From Mactromeris polynyma (taxonomy: Eukaryota > Mollusca > Bivalvia > Venerida > Mactridae): 64,000 bases of DNA. The DNA is taken from contig JASFXZ010000001.1 in assembly GCA_032209605.1 (NCBI GenBank), forward strand, positions 32,988,619-33,052,618, in the 5' to 3' direction. A program made the position numbers and the translations under genes. Positions 11,846 through 24,170 of the stretch are shown here, piece after piece (positions within the stretch are counted from its first letter, which is position 1; the number at the start of each line of letters is the position of its first letter). The notes under the pieces were generated by a model. That model saw nothing but the letters and a program-made list of their open reading frames with translations, made no database searches and was not told the DNA's origin.

Positions 11846-13667
11846 AGTTCTGCTTATATTGTCTGGATCATTGGTCTTGGGAAGAACCATTTTGTGAATA
11901 TGACATTCTCTGCTCGTCCTCTCTTCTTTGTATTTTTCCGGAAACCATTGTGCAAAATGCGTCATGCCTAGAGTCATTGTTACGATATCTTTATTATTCG
12001 CTAAGGATGATTATTTTGGAGAACCTGGTTCTCTTTGTATTGCCTTTTCTCAGTTTCTTTGCCAACTCAAAATATGTAGGACTAAATTGGATTACAATTT
12101 TCATTCATATATAACCGAAATGTCTAATGAGACTTCATGATGAATCAATACCATAAACAAATTAAGCAATACACAGCAATAATTTTCGGGTTTTGCGGTA
12201 ATTGCTTTAAGTTGTTAATCAATTTGAACCCTTATTTTCAGACATTTTCAAGATAATACTCGAATTCGAAATTTCCTCAACTAATTGCTTCTAATGAGAA
12301 TTTACTGCGTAATCACTTCCTGTTGTAATGTTGATTGATTTGTAGAGTTTTCAATAATTCTTGGTGATAAGAAAACTCGTACCGTGCGACTGTTTCCGTT
12401 ACATGTTACTTTACCACGTGGATCGAGTGTGATTTCAGAATAATGACACGTGTATTCGATATTTGTTTTGTGACAAAGTATAAATGACTTTTTATGGTGA
12501 CTCGTGCATATCAAATATAGAATAATCAATCTTAAGTTGATTCATAATTATTTGAGAATAACATTGTTGTATCTACGACGTCTATGTGTCAATATTTTCC
12601 AAAACATGTTTTCATTGGCTAACCATTTCACCATATGTTTGCTTCTATTTTTTTGTAAATAGAAACAAACCATTACTAGACTGTATATATGTATGCTATT
12701 TTATAATCTATTTGTATATATTTTATACTCATAGACTGTTAGCGTACGGTCTGATAAGGAATATGATAACCACTGTCTGTTTCACCACATTCGCCGCGTC
12801 CATTCTTATCAATCATATTACAACATTTATTGGTATACCTTTATGCTAAATTTAGAACGGATTACTAAGGAGTTTGCAATGTGGACGAGTTAATGTATAG
12901 TCTACAACACAGCCAATTATGTGTTGTGACGAAATCTCGAAAACAAGTTAACATTTGAGTAACGCTATAATGCAGTTTTAACTATAACTAATGTTCGTGA
13001 TTTTGTCGCCATGATAAGCTGGTCCATTGCTCTGTCACGTAATTTATAACCAATAAAACTGTAAACGAATGATATGTAGTGAAAGAGAGAACGGTTGATC
13101 AAGATTAATGATATCTTGGAACAATCTCAACAGAAATTGGTTAGTTTTGGAGTTTATACAGTAAGGACGGAAGTACATTTACAACATGAGTATTGATTCA
13201 GTTTGTATGATCGACAAACGTTTGATTCATTCATATTACATAAACATGGAGGGTGATTGCGCTCAGACTTAATTGATGTTTGTGCCAAATTTTATTGCTT
13301 AACTCATATGTTGAATGGCATTCTGGATGTATTTTAGGTGATTGCACCGTCGTCTTGTTTTTGATGTTAGAAATCGCGATATCTTAGTTTAATATTTCGA
13401 TCAGCAAATTATTTATCCGGGTCTAAATGACATACATCATTTTATCCAAATATTTTACTTGTCTTTCACTGTCGTTTAGCTATTGGTTGTGGATTCACTT
13501 TCTCAGTTGACGAATATAATTTGCCTATGATGATCGTAATTCTATGTAAAAACAATATATGTCTTGATTATAGAAATAATGAATTTGTAGTGTTCTTAAT
13601 GATTGGTACTCACTTCTGTAAAATTAAGGATGTGCTGGAATCCCAACCGTTGTTCATAGTATTTGTT
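11846..13667. other. AT-rich non-genic stretch
   Basis: No gene or repeat is supported. Short frames around 12.3-12.85 kb are rich in hydrophobic residues encoded by AT-rich codons and carry no motif. Confidence 0.55.
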
Positions 13668-13905
13668 TAAGAACGGCGTTTATTTGACCTAACCAGTGTT
13701 CCTGGATTACCCAACATGTGCTTCATCAAGCAACAGACAACTTTCCTACACGAACCAGAGGTGGAGGCCACGTGACTTTGGACGTAACATCTTCCGTCGA
13801 ATTGTCACGATGAATAAATGCCACACCCGGCGCTCGAACCTTCGACCTCCTGATTGCCACTTGAATGTTCTATCGACGGAGCTTAACAGATGGACTTGTT
13901 TGTGA
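13668..13905 (-). repeat. SINE family A, near full length
   Basis: On the minus strand, starting near 13,905: a tRNA-like head with TCTGTTAAGCTCCGTCGATA (A-box region) and TCGAAGGTTCGAGC (B-box region), then GACAATTCGACGGAAGATGT, CACCTCTGGTTCGTGTAGGA, GTTGTCTGTTGCTTGATGAA, GGAACACTGGTTAGGTCAAA and a 3' end near 13,670. It is the most complete single-copy member of the family in the window and serves as the reference for the others. Confidence 0.75.
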
Positions 13906-16900
13906 AAAGAGCAATGTTTCCAACACTAGATATTAGATATATACATTATATATTAAATGTACGTGTTCTACGAGTCCTCTGAACAACACCTAATCCGTAG
14001 TCGACATTTGTTCTCCTACCAATGGTCATTCAACCACGTGACCAAACCTTAATTATTGTAAAAGCTTACTTGGAGAACACAGACATTCATGTTGGCAAAT
14101 TAGCAAAACATATTATACGATCAATTGTTGAGTATCGGCTTGCAAGCAACTGTCGTCCAAACAACGTGAACAACATCTCTTACTAGACTAATTATGTATA
14201 TAAAGGCACATTCAGTACAACACAATATACATGTCAAGAGAGCTAACCCGTCATCTTCGTGTTCGGCAATCATCACTACCTTTCTACAAAATGATCTGAA
14301 ACGATGGACGTGATTGTGTCATGTTTACATCGAGCTTTGGTTTTTTAAAGTTCAACTCATTTGAATCATAAACGTTATGGCTTTCTTCCATCAAAACATC
14401 GCAACATGCATCCTGTCGCGTTTTAGAAAGTATGTGAAATAATGAATGGCGGTTTAGCACTTTGACCATTTGACCAGTGAAGTTTAGTTAATGATAAACA
14501 TTGTAAATTTATATTGTGTGAACATGAGTCAGGACAAGGCGTGAGGTCATATTTCATATCATGCCATGTTAATGTACACCAGAAATCTCCATGGAGACAA
14601 TAGAAGGGGTTAAATGTCACTTCATCAAGTACCATGTACAGTGTCTATGATACTAATTCATATTTACAATCCCTCGGACACATTCTCTCTGCGTAATCAT
14701 ACCATCTATGAAGTATTTAATGAAATTTGTAACTGTATGTTTGCTCTATTTCTAAATACAGGCATTTATATAGTATATAAAGCCCATGCTACGAAAATCA
14801 TATCATATAAGTTGAACACTAAGAACTAGATAAATGCTCCTCACGTTACTGCTGTCGATTATGATACAATTGTGTCTGTTCATGAATGCAGTTGATACCA
14901 TATACATGAACACGTTTACACGCATCCTTTTAGAGTTGCCACAAAAAAGCAAATGTTACGGGCGGTGAACACCGAGATTAGTAACATAATACTGTTGCTG
15001 TATATAGACAATATTATGTCTTCCGAAATTTCAAGTTTTGCTAATTGAAATGTATGCGAAGTGAGGAACAATACGTTAGGCTAGAAAAACGTGTTTTGTT
15101 GCTTGTCATTTTAAAACTCCGAAAAAGCTATTTAAATTATTGAAGCAATTTCATGATAAAAAGCTGTGAATCATTCACAGGAGATTTTTTTCTTGTTTTT
15201 GAACAAGGCAATTGTTTAATCTCAGACATGTGAGGTATATATTTGTTATATTTAGTTTCGTAGTGATGAGCATAGTTTCGTATTCCCTAGCCTATGCGCA
15301 TGGTCCTAGAACACTCTCAGAACCGTCTGTGATATTGTACAGTCAATTATTGGAATAACTACCAACCACGGACCTATTTAATCTGATATTATTTTGTGTT
15401 GCAGTATTCCCAGAACATCTGCACTTTATTGGTCATAATTCGCCATCGGTAAGGCCGTAATGGTCTGTCTTGTACGGTAATTGCAGATATCTCAAATATA
15501 TTCTGTCCAATGTATGGAACATATAATTTGTCTCAGCGACTTGTCTGCGCATTTGTCAGTAAAAAAACAAGGACTCACTTGCTGAACACCGCACTACTCC
15601 GCAAAATATATACTTATTTTATTCATACCATTACAATACACATTATAATTCTGCATGATAATACACAAACATAACTTCTAAACTATTAAAATTGCCTCGT
15701 TGATAACTCACCCCAACTAACACCCCTACAGTTTGTTGTTTATTTCTTAAAGTAAATAGGGAAGCAAAGTCACCAAGGATGTAGGTAGGTCCGTACGAGT
15801 AGTGTGTGATTCCATACCAGTACTAACTGGTTTCAGCATTATATTGATGACCCAATTCTCGAGCAGACTTATTACCATCAACCTTTATTTCCCATGAACA
15901 AAAAATAATTTACTGTGTTAAATGGCCATAAAATAAACGAAATTCTTAATTTTCCGACTTTTAAACTGGCTTACCAATAAGCCAGAGTTTAAAGAGTTGA
16001 AATAGCTTAACAATTTATTCACGATGAATCACATGTTGTATCTGCTAAAATGTAAATAATGTACGTTAGTACGATAATGTTACGTATTGAACGATTTGCC
16101 TTTATATACTAAACGATTAGGTGATTTTTCTTAAATAATTGGTCGAAAAAATGATTCAAAAGTATTGTCATGATGTTGTATGGGTTAATAGTCGTGAATG
16201 GGTTGACGAATAAAGTTTTGACAATATCTTATATGTTTTAAAAAACTTCTCTTACAAATTCATTATCTGTCACGTTGATAATTCAATTTCCTCTGAGAGA
16301 TGAATTTACATAGAATTTGGCCCGATTTGAAGAATATCTTGTTTACAAATGGAAATTAAATCTAATAGAAACATAGTCGTGAATCGAATTGAAGAAAAAT
16401 GCAAAAAAACTTGGTGGATAATAACTCAGTAAGTAGCCTGGTTTTCTCATTGTCTTCCTTAAATTTTATGGCCTACGAATCTGAAACATGAATTGTATAA
16501 AAGTGATTCACTTTAATTTCTCCAGTACGTGATTATCGATATTCTTTGTTGACAGTGTGATTTAAAATCGCAGCGTTCTTGCACTAATTGTTTCATTTAA
16601 GTGATATCTAATATCTTTCGAATTTGCTGAAGTTTCACAATGGTGCAAATTACTCTCATTATGTTGCCGTTCTTTGTTTTAACCGACCTAATATAACTTT
16701 GCGTGGTGCAGTGAGCGAAAGGTCGGAGGTACGAGCTATTTTGAGTGCGAATCAATGCTTTTATTCATTATTATATGAATCAATACTGACGATAAAGGTA
16801 AATTAATGTTTGATGTTTTCAATTTATTCATTATCTGCGGTGTCATCAAACATGTTTGGTAGTTGATAAACTTGTACGCCAGTATTGATACTGTATTATC

Positions 16901-17544
16901 AATAGCCTGTTAGGAGAAAGTTAAAATCTTCATTGATTGATAGCTTTTATTTCAGTGTCTACTCAGTCGTATAGTCTGGGTATATTGACACAATATTGGT
17001 TCCACACGCACTGCGCATTCGTCGTGTTCATTCCGGTACCATTTTCCTAGGACACAAAAAAACGTGAAATTTAAAACAATATATTAAACAACTTTGGTAT
17101 GTTTCTGCCACTTAACGTTACACGACGGGGAACAGTCAATACTAACAATAGATAGTGTCCATGTTTCAAAACAGTCGTTGCACACTTTCTATATACTGTA
17201 TATTGATGCCGGACACCGAAACTTGTATTCGAGTTTGCCTTAATGAAGATGCTGAAATATAAAAACGTTGAGAATACAGAATCTTATAAGGCAAATATAT
17301 TTTTTAATACCGACATTGTTTATATGAGCCAAAAGTACGACAATAATATATGTTATGCTGATATAATTCAATTATGATAATGGTAACTTGATCGAAGAGT
17401 ATAATATGCGTTTTGCCGTTCATGTTTATATTGCGATATATTATATAAGTAACAAAGTATAGTACCTTTAACTTAAAATGTTATGACATTATACATCGTT
17501 TTCTTTATTTTCTGAATATTTCTTTTAAACTATACTTACCAGTG
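13906..17544. other. AT-rich non-genic stretch
   Basis: I find no gene, RNA gene or clear repeat in this 3.6 kb. Open frames are all about 70 codons or fewer and without motifs. Confidence 0.55.
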
Positions 17545-17632
17545 ATAAAACCCCCCTTTAAATCCCTGTAATCCGAACTTTTTCTTTGGACCGGAAGGTG
17601 TTCGGTTTGAAGGGATCTCACTGTATATTTTG
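17545..17632. mobile_element. Fragment of a TA-target DNA element end
   Basis: The segment ends with TTCGGTTTGAAGGGATCTCACTG followed by TA, and contains ATCCCTGTAATCCGAAC in opposite sense upstream. It resembles the terminus of a mariner/pogo-type non-autonomous element. A similar stretch (TTGAAATCCGAACG ... GGGCTTCTCACTG) lies at 27,672-27,710. No matching full left end was found. Confidence 0.4.
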
Positions 17633-18302
17633 AAAAACCTTGCACACCTACGTTTTGTATTTACTCATCCAATATGTGTTTATAAGTATGGTTGTAAATA
17701 TCACGCCAATGTTTTGTATAATAACAAACCGCCTATAAAATGCGTACATATGTTTAATTAATTCACAGATCCGTCATTTACAGTCAGTATAAAAAGAAAC
17801 GCAAATGATATTATTAACTACCCCGCTTCTATACGAGGTACGGGAAATAAACACTTCAGTAGAATTTAATTCATCCTAGACAATGACCATAGGAGTTCAT
17901 CAGTATCAATACAAGACCATTCAAATGAATCTATTTTCTGCATCTTCAAAAACATACATGTATACAATTCGGTAAAATGGGCGTTTCTTTTTGTACTTAG
18001 TATATATACGCCAGAATAGATTTGTATCGTAATAATTTTGCCTAGGTAGTATGATAATTTTTGCCGAATATTTCGCTGTTTGGTGTGACTGAATGTTTTT
18101 ATAAGTTAGTAATTCCGGAGGATGAAAGTATATCTACATTTATTACGATTCATCGGAATACCCTAGTTACTGTCCCCCAGCGATAACTTGATATCAAAGA
18201 CCTAAATACCTTACTTTTTTGTTGATATTTACGTAATTATTGATACATTTTGGAATGAGTCAGTGCAAAACTTGGGCTGTGAAAGAGTTCTTCGAAATAA
18301 AT

Positions 18303-19158
18303 ACAGGGGCGGATCAAGGATTTGGTCTTAGGGGAGGGGGGGGGGGGGGGCGTAACGTTTTGGGTTTTGCCAAAAAAACGGCAATGACTGTTAACAAACA
18401 TCATAATGATAAAATATAATGCTACAATAAATCAGAATCGCTTATTTGAAAATCTTATAATTAAGGATATCTGTATACTTCCGTATTCATACTCAGACAT
18501 CAGGCGCGTAGGAAGGTATTGAGCATTGGGGCCGCGGATGGGGTAGGTGCGGGAGAGATATCCCCTCCCAATGGGAAAATTTGAAGGAAATAACCGTTGA
18601 CAGGCGCAAAATCCATCACTTTCAAAATGATATTTTCAGAAAATCTTTATAAATTATTACATTTATTCATACATGGTTTATATGTCCGTGATATGTGTAA
18701 TTTAGTAAAAAAACACGGGACTTTTAGGGATATATTTGGAACATGTAAATGTAATTATCAAAAATTTAAGATTCACAACAAGGGCAAAATAAATATACTT
18801 GTCACTTGGTTAGTATGCTTCCTTTCATACCTTCATTAATCCGCCGACTTTTTTCACACCGTAGATAGCAGTCAGGGTACTAGCGACTTTCCCTGTCTGG
18901 TAGCGATGATAACACTATGTCATGCGTATTAAATAACTATGTCATGCGTATTAAATAACTTGGCTGAATGCCAATACAATGTGTGACTGGTTTTGACTAG
19001 TTTAAGATACAGATGAGAAGTAGGATCATAAAATGTCCGCGGCCCCAATATTCTGGCTGACAATGGCAATAGGGCCCATCTCCTACGCGCATGGACATAC
19101 ATGTATGGTTGGGGAATTTTAGGGGGGGGGGGCACCGGGTGCTGAATCCGCTAGTGAA
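18303..19158. mobile_element. Possible hAT-like non-autonomous element
   Basis: The left end, CAGGGGCGGATCAAGGA (about 18,304) followed by a G-run, resembles the common hAT-type end CAGGGGCGGATCCAGGA. The right side has a G-run and ends TGCTGAATCCGCTAGTG (about 19,158), which is an imperfect inverted match. Inside, GCGCGTAGGA and TTGGGGCCGCGGA near 18,505-18,540 recur inverted near 19,037-19,090. An 8-bp target duplication is not evident. It contains an 80-codon frame at 18,597-18,839 without recognisable transposase motifs. Confidence 0.45.
18915..18958. repeat. Tandem duplication, two copies of 22 bp
   Basis: CTATGTCATGCGTATTAAAT begins at 18,915 and again at 18,937, giving a perfect 22-bp direct duplication inside the possible hAT-like element. 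Confidence 0.85.
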
Positions 19159-19159
19159 C

Positions 19160-21404
19160 ACCGTCACTGTTTGGGCGGGAATCACCTTATCGTTGGGGTA
19201 GATACGACTGCACTTCAAACGTTTGATGATGAATGTGTTTATGCTTCACATCCGGGTATAGTTCATTTGTTTACTTGATATCTTATCATTCATACGTGGC
19301 GACAGTTTCTTTGATGGCTGGCTTATCATACTCTGTTATCGCAGTTGTGACCAGCTTTTATATTTATGTAGTCGCAAAACGCAATAATATTTGTATCACA
19401 ACACATATTTGTTTCGGAACGAATTCCAAGCACTTAAAACATGTTGGGATTTATCAGGGTGTGATGTTAATATATTTCTTACAACGGGATCTATGCTTAC
19501 GTGGAAAAAATATAATATATTGAATATTCAGAAGCAATTCAGAGCCCAGACAAGTTTGTATAGACCAATGATGAAATTTGAAAATATCTTGCATACTGAA
19601 TGTACCAATAAGAAGTAATTTTATGCTTATTTTTGTTCATCTTCCAACTAAGCAAACATTAAACAGATATTTCATTTAGTTAGAACATCAACACATATGG
19701 ATTATCAAAGATTACACCAATAATGAATAGTAGCATACAGCTCTATATTTGCATACTGGATTTTTAAATAAGACAACACGACAAGCCCTCTTTCTATCGC
19801 AAACAATCGAAAGTTATTAAAATCAACCTCTTGAGTGAAATCTAACGTATCTCAAAGTAATCCCCTGAAACTGTCACACGCATCGTAATTTATGACCAGG
19901 ATATATACCACGTGATCAGCTCTACCCATAGGCTTTACTAAATGAAATTAGTCACCAAAAATTTAATGTTGACAGAATTCTTCAGAACATCGGATATCCA
20001 ATTAAATGATAGGTCATGAAATTGCGTAATTGCTCAGATGACATGTTTGTTTACAAAAGTTGAACTATGTATTATGTGTGTACAAAACTCGGTTATTTGG
20101 CACCATATTCACACATGTGGTAATTATCCGAGTATATTCACCACAATAACATCACATCAGCCAAATCTCTCAACAATCTTTCTGTCACCCGATGCTGAGA
20201 CAGGCAGATTTCCAATGTCAGATATTTCAATACATTATTGAACATATAAAATAAATATGTATTTTAAAATTTATGAATCGGACACAAACATTAAAAGGAA
20301 AAAAATAAATATGACATGCTAACGAAAAGAAAAGTGAGTAGGCCTACAGTATTCCTCAGTATTTGTGAAAAAAAGAAGTTGGTCATATCTTTAAGTTTAA
20401 AAAAGATTCAAGCCAATAAACGTTTTTTTACAAGTTTTGTCTTTGGGAAATAGAATACAAACAAGACTATTTTGATCGTTATAACAGTGTATTAGTTTGT
20501 AAGTACATGTACATGTATATACAATGTAGCAACAACACTAAAAGATGCCCATTCAAATAGTTTTCGTTCATATTGGTCAGAAACATAATTAAGACTTTTC
20601 CGTTTTGTATGGGATTGTTCAAGAGGACATATCACGCGTTTTGTCCATTTCAAGTAAATTTTGTGGTTGTTTATTCTATTCTGTTATTTTTAAGTAGTAA
20701 GTTCGTGTGTACTTATTTCGGAAGTATCAGAAAACAAAGTCATGGTTTCCTGTCGTTTGTTGTCCTAGATTGATCTTATGCACTACATAGCATTTTCAGC
20801 GGCTTGAATAGTGCCTTTTACTGATGAAACTTGCGAACAAGTGGACGGAATCATGTATACTCCTTGTACTGTTTTGACACGTCTAGTTCTTCGGATAATA
20901 CTGACTTTGCACTGATAAGTATTTTGTGGAGTTTTCCCAAAATTTGAGTTAATTGTAAATCGTAAAAATACGTTAACCCCTTGATAAAATTTGATCTCTA
21001 TATATTACTCTGTGGTTAATTAAACTATTGGAAAACTCCAGATACGAATGATATGTTTAACTCTGTGCTGTACAACAACGAGTAAAGAAAATGTTGTTAT
21101 TTTTGGTCCAAAGTGTCGACAGACATTATCGGTAGATAATGTACTTAAACCGTCAAGTTTACGTCAATTCTAGACAGAAAAATTCTTTGACATAACTTCC
21201 AGGCTGTCTCCAAGGTAAAGCAAAATACGACAAACCTACACATCATTCCAATAATTGCATAATAAAAAAGTACCTTGAGAATAATTATTTAGAACTGTAG
21301 ACATTACAGAGAAATCAGTGCAGTTGTTTTATCATCTCTCGCATGAGTTATATACTGCCGCTTTTCGTTTTATTGAGATATATTGCTACTGAAATGTATA
21401 TAGC
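19160..21404. other. AT-rich non-genic stretch
   Basis: No gene or repeat is supported. The plus-strand frames at 19,233-19,618 and 20,573-20,773 have no domain signature. Confidence 0.55.
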
Positions 21405-23262
21405 CCTCTCGGTTAGCTCCGTAGGTAGAATCATTTGCCTTGGTCGGTCCGAGCTGCGGGTGAGGAGTATGTTCGCCGTGACAATTTGACTAAAGATAAA
21501 ATATCCTAAGACAAAAATACATTCACCTATGATTCAAGAGGGGAAGTTGTCAATTGCTTGAGGAAGGACATGTATGTACCGGGAGATAACACAGGTACAA
21601 TGCTTGAGAAAGGACGTGTATGTACCGGGAGATAACACAGGTACAATGCTTGAGAAAGGACGTGTATGTACCGGGAGATAACACAGGTACAATGCTTGAG
21701 AAAGGACGTGTATGTACCGGGAGATAACACAGGTACAATGCTTGAGAAAGGACATGTATGTACCGGGAGATGACACAGGTACAATGCTTGAGGAAGGACA
21801 TGTATGTACCGGGAGATAACACAGGTACAATGCTTGAGAAAGGACGTGTATGTACCGGGAGATAACACAGGTACAATGCTTGAGAAAGGACGTGTATGTA
21901 CCGGGAGATAACACAGGTACAATGCTTGAGAAAGGACGTGTATGTACCGGGAGATAACACAGGTACAATGCTTGAGAAAGGACGTGTATGTACCGGGAGA
22001 TAACACAGGTACAATGCTTGAGAAAGGACATGTATGTACCGGGAGATAACACCGGTACATTGCTTGAAGAAGGACGTGTATGTACCGGGAGATAACACAG
22101 GTACAATGCTTGAGAAAGGACGTGTATGTACCGGGAGATAACACAGGTACAATGCTTGAGAAAGGACGTGTATGTACCGGGAGATAACACAGGTACAATG
22201 CTTGAGAAAGGACGTGTATGTACCGGGAGATAACACAGGTACAATGCTTGAGAAAGGACATGTATGTACCGGGAGATAACACAGGTACAATGCTTGAGAA
22301 AGGACGTGTATGTACCGGGAGATAACACAGGTACAATGCTTGAGAAAGGACGTGTATGTACCGGGAGATAACACAGGTACAATGCTTGAGAAAGGACGTG
22401 TATGTACCGGGAGATAACACAGGTACAATGCTTGAGAAAGGACGTGTATGTACCGGGAGATAACACAGGTACAATGCTTGAGAAAGGACGTGTATGTACC
22501 GGGAGATAACACAGGTACAATGCTTGAGAAAGGACGTGTATGTACCGGGAGATAACACAGGTACAATGCTTGAGAAAGGACATGTATGTACCGGGAGATA
22601 ACACCGGTACATTGCTTGAGGAAGGGACGTGTATGTACCGGGAGATAACACAGGTACAATGCTTGAGAAAGGACGTGTATGTACCGGGAGATAACACAGG
22701 TACAATGCTTGAGAAAGGACGTGTATGTACCGGGAGATAACACAGGTACAATGCTTGAGGAAGGACGTGTATGTACCGGGAGATGACACAGGTACATTGC
22801 TTGAGGAAGGGCGTGTATGTACCGGGAGATGACACAGGTACATTGCTTGAGGAAGGGCGTGTATGTACCGGGAGATGACACAGGTACAATGCTTGAGGAA
22901 GGACGTGTATGTACCTGGAGATGACACAGGTACAATGCTTGAGGAAGGACGTGTATGTACCTGGAGATGACACAGGTACAATGTTTGAGGAAGGACGTGT
23001 TTGTACCGGGAGATGACACAGGTACAATGCTTGAGGAAGGACATGTATGTACCGGGAGATGACACAGGTACAATGCTTGAGGAAGGACGTGTATGTACCG
23101 GGAGATAACACAGGTACATTGCTTGAGGAAGGACGTGTATGAACCGGGAGATAACACAGGTACATTGCTTGAGGAAGGTCTTGTATGAACCGGGAGATAA
23201 CACAGGTACAATAACTAGGTTAAATGAGTGCTGTACATAACTGAAATACTTTTGAAAACAAA
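21405..23262 (+). repeat. SINE family A interrupted by its own internal minisatellite
   Basis: The left part is a SINE head (CTCTCGGTTAGCTCCGTAGG, about 21,409) and body (GACAATTTGACTAAAGATAA; CACCTATGATTCAAGAGGGG; AAGTTGTCAATTGCTTGAGG). The array at 21,552-23,212 then follows. Sequence after the array resumes as the SINE 3' part: AATAACTAGGTTAAATGAGT and TAACTGAAATACTTTTGAAA, matching the order seen in the copies at 0.8, 13.7 and 60.1 kb. A single SINE thus flanks and appears to have seeded the array. Confidence 0.75.
21552..23212. repeat. Minisatellite, 46-bp unit, about 36 copies
   Basis: The unit reads GTGTATGTACCGGGAGATAA then CACAGGTACAATGCTTGAGA then AAGGAC, with a 46-bp period. Left and centre units (to about 22,740) are nearly identical. 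From about 22,740 rightward units vary more: GATGACACAG, GAGGAAGG, TACCTGGAG, TTTGTACC. A one-base-longer unit occurs near 22,620. No minus-strand frame contains a stop, giving overlapping frames of up to 579 codons. Since they simply follow the repeat in three phases, I treat them as artefacts, not genes. Confidence 0.95.
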
Positions 23263-23890
23263 ACAAAATAATAAAACGAAAAATATTTTTAGTATCGATT
23301 ATATATCCCTATCGTCGGTACGCATTAGGATTTTGTTGATAAGACAGAAATGTTTACGACTCATTTATAGGACGCTATGACTGCTAATTTCGATATTAAG
23401 ACACGGCGTACATCGATAAAAAGATAATTACATCTAGAATGGTCCATCTTCCACTTCTGATTCATTCGAGGCTGATGTCGGCTGCTTTTAGAGATTTATT
23501 TTGTATTGGTCGAAAAACCGGATGCGTTGTACGTGACAAGTACATTGTATGCCGATGAAAACAACGCGTTATACGCAAAAATAACTTCGGGAAAAGTAGA
23601 CTGTGATAGATAGAGGGACGGACAGACGGACAGAGAGACAAGACAAAATCAATATAAATTCTCCCATATGTGAAATCTAAGTTTATACACAGGCTATCGG
23701 TCTTTCGCGCACAGGGAATGTATTTTGGTTGCTCAACATAAAGACAATATTGTATTTCATAGACAATTACTTGCGACATTTTGAAGCACGACAGATTAAC
23801 CCAAGCGAGTTAGAATTTCTCCTAGCCTCGTAAGGTTTTTTCTGACACATTAATTCGCCTCAGACCGCGAATTATAGCAAATTGTCACTT
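23263..23890. other. Non-genic stretch
   Basis: No gene is supported. A 105-codon minus-strand frame at 23,462-23,779 has no recognisable domain. Confidence 0.5.
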
Positions 23891-24170
23891 AACTTTCGGA
23901 GAATCAACTGTGAAACCTCTCCAGAGCGACCTCTCTAGAGCAACAACCTCTCCAGAGCGACCTCTCTTGTGAAACAACCTCTCTAGAGCAATCATCTCTT
24001 GAGCAACAACCTCTCCAGAGTGGCCCTCTCTTGCGAAACAACCTCTCCAGAGTAGCCTTCTCTTGCGAAACAACCTCTCTAGAGCAATCATCTCTTGAGC
24101 AACAACCTCAACCAGTGTTAATTTACAATCAATTAAACTTTCTCTAGCAACAACCTCTGTACTCGTGGAA
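23891..24170 (-). mobile_element. GAGAGGTTG-family element, internally repeated, minus strand
   Basis: Repeated blocks of CTCTCCAGAGCGACCTCTCT, AGCAACAACCTCTC and GCAATCATCTCTTGAGCAAC run through the segment. On the minus strand these give the GAGAGGTTGTTGCTCAAGAG motif seen in the other copies. Several sub-blocks are duplicated, for example CTTGCGAAACAACCTCTC twice. A 132-codon minus-strand frame that runs through it takes its repetitive protein from the repeat and is not considered a gene. Confidence 0.65.

Noticed and set aside
21527..23266. 579-codon minus-strand open frame
   Set aside because: It follows the 46-bp minisatellite exactly in three phases, has overlapping equivalents in the other frames, and lacks any domain. 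It is a product of stop-free repeat units.
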